In this document: positions 1 through 5,983 of the stretch, in pieces
Position numbering within the stretch: the first letter of the stretch is position 1
Layout: each line of letters opens with the position of its first letter
From: Chloroflexota bacterium
GTDB taxonomy: Bacteria; Chloroflexota; Anaerolineae; Aggregatilineales; Phototrophicaceae
Assembly (NCBI GenBank): GCA_023392115.1
Contig: JAEVZT010000267.1
Coordinates: forward strand, 1-9,822
Length of the DNA: 9,822 nucleotides
Reading direction: 5' to 3'
Notes under the pieces: generated by a model
What the model was told of the DNA's origin: nothing
Seen by the model: the letters and a program-made list of their open reading frames with translations, nothing else
Databases searched by the model: none
Program-made: the position numbers and the translations under genes

Positions 1-412
1 GCGTGGATGTTGGCGTTTCAGTCTCCTCGACAACCAGCGCCACCTGCGTCGCCGCTTCCGTCGCCTCAACGGCGGTCGGAGAGGTAGTCACCGTAAGGGT
101 CGGCGCAGCCGTGTTTGTAGCGGCTTCGGTCGGTTGGAGCGTGAAGATCTGCGCCTCAATCGTTGGTGCAGTCGTCGGCGCGCGTGTCCCGGCGGTGAGG
201 ATAGAGGTCGCCGACGGGGTTGACTCACTCGTCGGTGAGATCGGCAGCGGGGGATCGGTCGCGTCAGCGCCGGTGGCTGTCCCCGTGCTAACGAGCGCGG
301 TAGAAGGCGGCGCATTCACATTTGACAGGACGAGGGCAAAGATCACGGCGAACGCAATCATGGCGATGGCGATGACCGCGACGACGAGTTCATTGCTATA
401 ATTCCGCCTCAT
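1..412 (-). CDS. Membrane-anchored Thr/Pro/Ser/Ala-rich surface protein, N-terminal part (runs off left edge)
   Basis: The minus strand is open without a stop from an ATG at 412-410 to the window edge, giving 137 codons. The product begins MRRNYSNELVVAVIAIAM, a short charged N-terminus followed by one hydrophobic segment (about residues 9-31). It continues as a low-complexity stretch dominated by Thr, Pro, Ala, Ser and Glu, with recurring PT, AT and TEAAT patterns. This is the make-up of a single-pass or signal-anchored protein with an extracytoplasmic linker; any folded C-terminal domain lies outside the window, so function is unknown. The ATG follows the TAA of the upstream kinase-like gene with no gap, so the two are probably one transcript and translationally coupled; a GAGG sits 11 nt before the ATG. 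The opposite-strand ORF over the same bases (3-401) encodes a Val/Ala/Ser-rich string and is the shadow. Such P/T-rich linkers are frequent in Chloroflexota surface proteins (general knowledge). Confidence 0.75.
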   Translation of the reverse strand, partial: MRRNYSNELVVAVIAIAMIAFAVIFALVLSNVNAPPSTALVSTGTATGADATDPPLPISPTSESTPSATSILTAGTRAPTTAPTIEAQIFTLQPTEAATNTAAPTLTVTTSPTAVEATEAATQVALVVEETETPTST

Positions 413-3400
413 TTAGCGTTCCGCCTCGGCTTCAAGCTCAACCGGCAGCGTGAAGTGAAAGGTGCTGCCAACACCCGGTTTGCTCTCCAGCCAGATTTCG
501 CCGCCCTGCGCTTCGACGAGCGCACGGGCGATCGCCAAGCCAACGCCTGTATCGCCCAAGCCTTGAATCAGCGGATTTTCCGCCTTGTACTTACGGGCGA
601 AGACGCGCGACTGATCCTCGGGAGCAATGCCGCCGCCGCGATCTTCAATCGAGATGTGCACCTGCCCTGTCGCAGCTTCGCTCCTACCATATGGCTGCCG
701 CAGCTCTTGACGCGCCGTGACAAAGATTTCACTGGCGGGAGGCGATGCGAGGTAAGCGTTCGTCAGAAGCTGCCCGACGATCTGGCTGACGGCGTCGCGG
801 TCGCCGCGCGCCAGCGGCAGGTCGTCGGCGAGGTCGAGATGGACGGTCAGCCCCTTCTCTCGCAGTTGATTGCTCGCGGCGGTGATCGCGTCTTCGATCA
901 CTTCGATCACGTCCACCCGCTCTGGCGTAAGCGTGATATGTCCCGCGTCGAGCGACGTAATTCGCGTCAGGTCTTCGAGCATCGACGTTAGGCGGGTGAC
1001 ATTCGCCGAAACGCGCTGTAGGAACTTACGCTGCATTTCACCGAGGATGCCCGCCGACTCGTTGAGCAGCAGTTCGACGTAGCCCACGATCGAAGTCATC
1101 GGCGTGCGCAGTTCCTGCACCATGCCGAGGATCAGTTCCGGGTTATCCGGGCGAGACGCGGGCGGCGTGTTCTGCGTCTTGGCGCGAAGCTGCAAGACTT
1201 CAAACCTGTCGTCGGCGGCGGCGAGCGCGTCGTGCATCTCGTTCAACTGGCGCTCAAGTTCGCTGCGCTGTGCCGACAAGTCCTCGACCATGCGCGTCAG
1301 AGAGCCGACGCCTTCGACGCCAAGCTGCCCCAAACGCTCGCGGTCGCCTTCGACGCGCCCGACAAGCTGGTCGCGCTCGACCTCAAGCGCCTGTAAGCGC
1401 GCGCGCAGGCTGTCGCGCTCTTTCATCAGACTGCTGCGCTCGTCGGCAACCTGCTTCACCTGCTCGCGCAGCAGACGGCGTTCCTCGTGCGCCTCGATCA
1501 GCTCCTGCTCAAAGCCGGTCATTTCCGCCATCAGGCGCGCGTACTGCTCCTTCACCGCTTCCTGACGCGCAAGCTGCTCGTCGTAGTCGGCGCGCAGGCG
1601 ATCGCGCTGCTTGGTCACGGCTTCGCGGTCAGAAGCCAGATGCTGGATCTCGGTTTGAAGGGTTTCGAGCCGCTTTTCGCGCTCGGCTTCGCGCTGAATG
1701 GCGTCCTCAAGCTGCGCCCGTTCCTGCAAGAGCGCGTCCCGCTCGCGCTTGAACGCCTCGTTCTTCGCCTGAAGCGCCGACCGCTGCTCGAACAACTGCG
1801 CGACGAGCTGACCCAAGCCAGCCGTCCCGCCCTGAATGCCAAGCGCATCCAACTGCGTTTCGATGTCGGTCAGCTTGCTTTGCAGGCGATCGCGCTCGCC
1901 TTCCAGATGGTCTTTTTCCTCGCGCATGGCGTCGAGCATGTCCTCGACGGTCGCCGGAATCGGCGCGCCGCGTCGCAGCTCAGAAAGCTGTTCCTGCAAC
2001 CGGTCGCGCTGAGCCATCAATTCGTCCCGTTCGTGGCGCAGCGTGTCAATCATGCTGCTGAACATCGTCTCGTTGTCGGTCGCCACTGCACCGACGAGCG
2101 CTGTTTCCGCTTCACGGAGGCGAATCGCCAGCCGGTCGCGATCCTCGACAAGCTGCTGATGTTCCTCGTTGAGCGCGGCGATGCGCTGTGAGATCGTTTT
2201 GCCTTCTTCAGTGTCGCCGATCTCCGTCGCGACGCGCGTCCGTTCGTCGTCAAGTTCAAGCTGAAGCTGAGTGACCTGCCGCGACAGGTCAGCAATCTGC
2301 CGCCGCGCCGCGTCAAGCTCCTGCGCGATCAACGCGCCGCGCTCGCCTTCCGGCAGGTCAGGGAACGCCGCCGGGGTGCTCGACCGTGCGGCAGCTGCCG
2401 CCGCGTCGCTCAGCGCCAGCAAATTCGCCGCGATAATGCCGATCCCCTTGAGCAGTTCGGCTTCCTGATGGCTCAGCTCACGCCCGGAATACGGTAGACC
2501 GATCACGAGCACGCCAAGCAGTTCTCGTTCGCTCACCAGCGGCTGGAAATACGTCGGACCGACCGGTTCAACATCCAGACGGGTGTAGAGATCGTGGAGT
2601 TCTTCGACGTTGCGATCGGGGTACAGCGGGCGCTGAAGCCGCCGCTCGATGGCATTCACGAGCGTCGGCTGATCATCGAGATTGATCGACAAGCCGCCAA
2701 TCGTCCGGCTGAGCACCTTGTCCTGTCCCCATATGATATCGGCGTAATTCGCGCTCTGGACGCGCACCAGCGCGCCAATGTCCGCGCGCAGCACCGTCAG
2801 GCTCGAGGTGACGATCCGTTCGGGGATGGTGTCGAGCGTCACCTTCTCCAGCATCATGCCCAACGCGCGCATCAACTGCACCGACTCGCGCTCGGCAACC
2901 GTCGCCCCGCCCTCACCCGGTTCAGCCCGCGTCGCCAGCGCCGTCTGCTGCGCGGCATCGGCTCTCGCAAGCTCCAGTTCATACTGAGCGAGGATCACGC
3001 GGAAAATCAACGTCGGTACGAGCAGCAGCGCGCCGACGAACGACAACCGGATCAGCCCGGCGTAGTCGCCGATGATGTTCCCCTGCGCCGTCTGCGCCAG
3101 CGTGCCGACATGCCCAATCAGCAGCAGGGCGAAGAATACGACTTTCAGCGGCGCGTCGATGACCGTGCGGAAATAGGCGACGGTCAGTAGTAAGCCGAAC
3201 ACCGCCACGACAGCCGCGACGAACGTCCACGCGACGCCATAGCTGCTCAGGTTGAAGTCACTGCGGGCGTAGATGCTCGCCCAATCAAGCCCGGTGATGA
3301 CCCAGCCGATGACGACCAGAGCGAGCAGGGCGAGGAGAATCGTGTTCGGCGCGCGCCCCCAGCGATCATGATCGGCGGTCAGAAACACCCAGCTCAACAG

Positions 3401-3691
3401 CAGAATGGCGATCACCTGTACCGCTCGCTCCATCGGCGGCAGGACAGAATCGGCAGGCTGCCCGCTGACAATCGAATAGAGCGCGCCCAGCAGCAGCGCC
3501 GCCCACGCGATGACAACGCCAAGCAGCGCCAATGTATACTGGCGCGGCGCGCGCGCCATCGGGTAGCGCAGCCGCAGCCCAAGCGCCATGAAGAACCCGG
3601 CTTGACTCAAAGCGATTACGACGAGATAGTAGATCAAGTCGCCCGGCGCTCTGATGAATAAGTTGGTGAAATCGACTGCTGTCTGTGACAA
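413..3691 (-). CDS. 7-TM / GAF / long coiled-coil histidine-kinase-like protein lacking the phosphoacceptor histidine
   Basis: Large membrane signalling protein; residue numbers are from the TTG at 3691. About seven hydrophobic segments fill residues 18-235. A GAF-like domain follows (about 275-430), then a long charged coiled coil (about 450-840) with recurring ERDxL/QRDRL motifs. A HisKA-like helical pair starts near 850 and a HATPase_c domain fills about 915-1086. The ATPase boxes look intact: an N-box region (IVGQLLTNAYLASP), G1 DRGGGI and G2 GDTGVGLAIAR. The H-box reads VQELRTPMTSI, so the usual phosphorylated His is Gln (CAG, 1115-1117). It may therefore be a pseudokinase, scaffold or ATP-dependent switch rather than a classical sensor kinase. 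The ORF extends to a TTG at 3742, but a TGC-TATACT promoter element lies inside that extension, and the TTG at 3691 has an AAGG 9 nt upstream and keeps all TM segments. It is followed directly by the P/T-rich surface protein gene. Confidence 0.88.
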   Translation of the reverse strand: MSQTAVDFTNLFIRAPGDLIYYLVVIALSQAGFFMALGLRLRYPMARAPRQYTLALLGVVIAWAALLLGALYSIVSGQPADSVLPPMERAVQVIAILLLSWVFLTADHDRWGRAPNTILLALLALVVIGWVITGLDWASIYARSDFNLSSYGVAWTFVAAVVAVFGLLLTVAYFRTVIDAPLKVVFFALLLIGHVGTLAQTAQGNIIGDYAGLIRLSFVGALLLVPTLIFRVILAQYELELARADAAQQTALATRAEPGEGGATVAERESVQLMRALGMMLEKVTLDTIPERIVTSSLTVLRADIGALVRVQSANYADIIWGQDKVLSRTIGGLSINLDDQPTLVNAIERRLQRPLYPDRNVEELHDLYTRLDVEPVGPTYFQPLVSERELLGVLVIGLPYSGRELSHQEAELLKGIGIIAANLLALSDAAAAAARSSTPAAFPDLPEGERGALIAQELDAARRQIADLSRQVTQLQLELDDERTRVATEIGDTEEGKTISQRIAALNEEHQQLVEDRDRLAIRLREAETALVGAVATDNETMFSSMIDTLRHERDELMAQRDRLQEQLSELRRGAPIPATVEDMLDAMREEKDHLEGERDRLQSKLTDIETQLDALGIQGGTAGLGQLVAQLFEQRSALQAKNEAFKRERDALLQERAQLEDAIQREAEREKRLETLQTEIQHLASDREAVTKQRDRLRADYDEQLARQEAVKEQYARLMAEMTGFEQELIEAHEERRLLREQVKQVADERSSLMKERDSLRARLQALEVERDQLVGRVEGDRERLGQLGVEGVGSLTRMVEDLSAQRSELERQLNEMHDALAAADDRFEVLQLRAKTQNTPPASRPDNPELILGMVQELRTPMTSIVGYVELLLNESAGILGEMQRKFLQRVSANVTRLTSMLEDLTRITSLDAGHITLTPERVDVIEVIEDAITAASNQLREKGLTVHLDLADDLPLARGDRDAVSQIVGQLLTNAYLASPPASEIFVTARQELRQPYGRSEAATGQVHISIEDRGGGIAPEDQSRVFARKYKAENPLIQGLGDTGVGLAIARALVEAQGGEIWLESKPGVGSTFHFTLPVELEAEAER

Positions 3692-3730
3692 GGTGTTAGA
3701 CCTTGCTGAGAGATCGACGCGCGTTATCTC

Positions 3731-3739
3731 AGTATAGCA
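3731..3739 (-). promoter_or_regulatory. Extended -10 promoter of the kinase-like gene
   Basis: The minus strand reads TGCTATACT, an extended -10 (TGN) plus a five-of-six match to TATAAT. The -35 region at 17 bp spacing (AAGGCG) is poor, which fits the extended -10 class. Transcription would start near 3724, leaving a leader of about 33 nt before the TTG at 3691. This is a consensus match by eye, not an experimental site. Confidence 0.5.
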
Positions 3740-3776
3740 CAATCACTTTTTCGCGCCTTTATGGTTAACACCCTTG

Positions 3777-3838
3777 CACAGCACGTTTTCCTACCCGCAG
3801 CCCGCGCTACGATTCCCCTGCGACGCGGCGGTGCTGTG
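3777..3838. repeat. 8-bp inverted repeat in the divergent promoter region
   Basis: CACAGCAC at 3777-3784 is the reverse complement of GTGCTGTG at 3831-3838. The second arm touches the -35 box of the Nudix promoter. The arms could be half-sites for a regulator of one or both divergent genes, but an 8-bp match in a region this size may arise by chance. Confidence 0.25.
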
Positions 3839-3867
3839 TTGACGTTGCCAAGCCCGTCAGCTAAACT
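3839..3867 (+). promoter_or_regulatory. Sigma-70-type promoter of the Nudix-serine hydrolase pair
   Basis: TTGACG (3839-3844) and TAAACT (3862-3867) are separated by exactly 17 bp, a good housekeeping-type promoter. The predicted start point is about 3874, between the two candidate ATGs at 3871 and 3877. The mRNA is therefore likely leaderless or almost so, and no Shine-Dalgarno sequence is visible before either ATG. Confidence 0.6.
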
Positions 3868-3870
3868 GAT

Positions 3871-4356
3871 ATGCCTATGACGAAACAGTCGTTCAAATAC
3901 GGCATCGCTGCGGTCGTTCGGAAATTTCCTTGGGCGATGCAAGGCGCGCAGACGCTCTGGCGTTTTACGCGCCCGCGCTTCTCGATCGGCGTTGTCGGCG
4001 TGGTCTTTAACGCGGCGGGCGAAGTCCTGCTCGTTGAGCACGTTTTTCACCCGTACACGCCGTGGGGGCTGCCCGGCGGCTGGGTTGAACGCGGCGAACA
4101 ACCTGACGAAACCCTCGTGCGCGAACTGCACGAGGAACTCCAGTTGAACGCGGTGGTAACGCGCATCGTCGCAATGGAACGACCGCACACGACGCACCTC
4201 GATCTCGCCTACTTATGCCGGGCGAACGGCGATGTCGGCGCGCTGAGCGGTGAACTGCTCGATTACCGCTGGTGTGACCCGGATCAACTCCCCGCCATTC
4301 GTTTGTTTCACCGTCAGGCAATACAGCAAGCAGTGAGTGTTTACAGGGACTCATGA
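3871..4356 (+). CDS. Nudix hydrolase
   Basis: A 161-aa protein of the Nudix family, which hydrolyses nucleoside diphosphates linked to another group; the substrate cannot be told from sequence. The Nudix box is clear: G70, then E76, then RELHEEL at 84-90, matching GX5EX7REUXEEXGU except that the late Gly is Gln91. The metal-binding glutamates (E85, E88, E89) are present. The preceding TPWGLPGGW segment is typical of the fold. The N-terminal 35 residues are basic and precede the first beta strand (FSIGVVGVVF). Two ATGs are possible, at 3871 and 3877; the promoter just upstream suggests a leaderless start at or close to one of them, and the first is reported. The stop overlaps the start of the serine hydrolase gene (ATGA), so the two form an operon. 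No signal peptide or membrane segment is evident, so it should be cytosolic. Confidence 0.9.
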   Translation: MPMTKQSFKYGIAAVVRKFPWAMQGAQTLWRFTRPRFSIGVVGVVFNAAGEVLLVEHVFHPYTPWGLPGGWVERGEQPDETLVRELHEELQLNAVVTRIVAMERPHTTHLDLAYLCRANGDVGALSGELLDYRWCDPDQLPAIRLFHRQAIQQAVSVYRDS

Positions 4357-5972
4357 CTACGTTAAGCGGCTTGGGGACGCGGCGCAAGACACGCCGGCTC
4401 CCCGTGATTCCAGTAATCTCATGGATATTTCTCCTGATGGCGCTTGGGCTTCTGCTCCTTGAGCTTGTCCGCTTCAGCCAGCAGTCCGAACGTTTTTCAA
4501 GCGACGTGGTTGTCGCGGGCATCCCGGTCGGTGACCTGTCGGCTGTCGAGGCGGCGAACCGCATCGAACAGGCATACGCGCAGCCGGTGACGTTGTGGTA
4601 CGCTGACAGCCCGATCCTGCTCGACCCGGCGTCGGTCGGCTTCCGCACCAACCGCGAAGCCATGCTATCACAGGCGCGCGAAGGCGGCACATCACAGTCG
4701 GCGTTCTGGCAGCGCTTCGTCAGCTACCTATCCGGACAGCAAGACGAGGGGCGCGTCTCGGTTGGGCTTGTCGCCGACTATCAGGAAGCGGTGCTGCGAC
4801 AGATCCTCGACGACATCGCCGCGCGTTACGATCGTCCGCCCGGCGAAGGCAGCTATGACGTGCAAACGCTGACGTTCCGCCCCGGCAGCGCGGGCTACGT
4901 CATGGACGTGCAGTCGGCGCTGCCGCTGATTGACGCCGCCCTGCGCGACCCGATCAACCGGAATGTCACCCTCCCGGTCACCAGCACCGATGGGCGCAAC
5001 ACCAATATCAACGCCCTGCGCGACTTGATCGTCGCCTATCTCGACTCGCAGGGCTTCGTCTACGACGGTCAGTCAACGGTCGCTTCGGTCTTCATCATGG
5101 ACTTGGAAACCGGCGAGGAAGTCAACTTGCTCGGCGATGTCGCCTTCTCCGCCGCCAGCACGATAAAAGTGTCGATCCTGATCGACTACTTCCGTAACCT
5201 GTTGTTCGCGCCCAACGACGAAGAAGCCTATCTCATGGCGGAATCGCTCCTGTGCAGCAACAACAGCTCGTCGAACCTGATCATGCAGATCATCGGCAGC
5301 AACGACCTGTTCGCCGGAATCGCCGATGTCACCAACACGACGCAGTTCTTAGGCGCGTGGAACACCTACATTTCAGCGCCGCTGTACCTCGGCGGCGATC
5401 AGGTACTTGGTTCGATCCCCGCGCCGCGCACGTCGCCCAACCCGAACTTCAACACCGGCGCTGATCCGTTCAACCAGACGACAACCGAAGACCTCGGCAC
5501 ACTGTTCAGTATGATCTACGACTGCGCCGAATACGGTTCGGGCTTGATGACCGCCTACACGGATGGCGAGTTCACGCAGAACGAGTGCCGCCAGATGCTT
5601 GAGCTGATGAGCGCCAACGATCTTGAGCGCCTGCTTCAGGGCGGCATTCCGGCAAACGCGCGCATCTCGCACAAGAACGGCTGGCTCGACAACGTTCACG
5701 GCGACGCGGGCATCGTCTACCCGCCGAATGGTCGCAACTATGTCATCGCTGTGTTCGTGTGGGAGAATACCGACTTCTTTAGCTACCTGCGGGCATGGCC
5801 GCTGATCGAAGGGATTTCGCGCGCCGCGTGGAACTACTTTAGCCCGGAAACGCCGCTGATCGCGCCGCGAAACGACCTGCCCGACACCGCTCAGGACTGC
5901 GCGGTATTTCGCCCGCCGTTCGGTGAAGTCAATTTGGACAATATCAACAGCTGGCGTGAAGCCGGCAGCTAG
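4353..5972 (+). CDS. Membrane-anchored class A beta-lactamase-like serine hydrolase with YoaR/VanW-type N-terminal domains
   Basis: A 539-aa protein with a basic N-terminus and one membrane helix (about residues 18-40), so most of it is outside the membrane. Residues 51-103 (VVVAGIPVGDLSAVEAANRI and on to a DPASVGF motif) resemble the PG_binding_4 domain of YoaR/VanW-type proteins; residues about 155-210 (RPPGEGSYDV, RPGSAGYVMDV) look like a second, related unit. The C-terminal half is a penicillin-interacting serine hydrolase fold. It has an SxxK motif (S269-T-I-K272), S302-N-N304 where class A enzymes have SDN, and K441-N-G443 where they have KTG. I could not place the class A Glu166. It may act on peptidoglycan peptides or beta-lactams, or have another esterase or peptidase role; the family is broad. 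The start overlaps the Nudix stop by 4 nt, indicating translational coupling. It ends 11 bp before the convergent glycosyltransferase gene. Confidence 0.87.
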   Translation: MTTLSGLGTRRKTRRLPVIPVISWIFLLMALGLLLLELVRFSQQSERFSSDVVVAGIPVGDLSAVEAANRIEQAYAQPVTLWYADSPILLDPASVGFRTNREAMLSQAREGGTSQSAFWQRFVSYLSGQQDEGRVSVGLVADYQEAVLRQILDDIAARYDRPPGEGSYDVQTLTFRPGSAGYVMDVQSALPLIDAALRDPINRNVTLPVTSTDGRNTNINALRDLIVAYLDSQGFVYDGQSTVASVFIMDLETGEEVNLLGDVAFSAASTIKVSILIDYFRNLLFAPNDEEAYLMAESLLCSNNSSSNLIMQIIGSNDLFAGIADVTNTTQFLGAWNTYISAPLYLGGDQVLGSIPAPRTSPNPNFNTGADPFNQTTTEDLGTLFSMIYDCAEYGSGLMTAYTDGEFTQNECRQMLELMSANDLERLLQGGIPANARISHKNGWLDNVHGDAGIVYPPNGRNYVIAVFVWENTDFFSYLRAWPLIEGISRAAWNYFSPETPLIAPRNDLPDTAQDCAVFRPPFGEVNLDNINSWREAGS

Positions 5973-5983
5973 GCGGCGCTGCC
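5964..5983. terminator. Small hairpin at the meeting point of two convergent genes (weak terminator candidate)
   Basis: GGCAGC (5964-5969) pairs with GCTGCC (5978-5983) around an 8-nt loop that contains the TAG of the serine hydrolase; the TAA of the opposing gene starts at the next base. No T-tract follows on either strand, so it is at best a weak or factor-assisted terminator. Confidence 0.3.

Noticed and set aside
3..401. Plus-strand ORF of 132 aa rich in Val/Ala/Ser
   Set aside because: It is the shadow of the minus-strand TM-anchored P/T-rich gene, which has a sensible hydrophobic anchor and is coupled to the kinase-like gene.
1487..2191. Plus-strand ORF of 234 aa inside the kinase-like gene
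   Set aside because: It lies antisense to the coiled-coil region; its Leu/Arg-rich composition follows from the biased heptad codons on the other strand, and no domain is recognisable.
2594..3190. Plus-strand ORF of 198 aa
   Set aside because: Arg/Gln-rich antisense shadow over the GAF and TM region of the kinase-like gene, with no credible start signals.
3724..4690. Minus-strand ORFs of 157 and 227 aa opposite the Nudix gene
   Set aside because: The plus strand carries an unmistakable Nudix box and the start of the serine hydrolase; the minus-strand products are Arg-rich and featureless.
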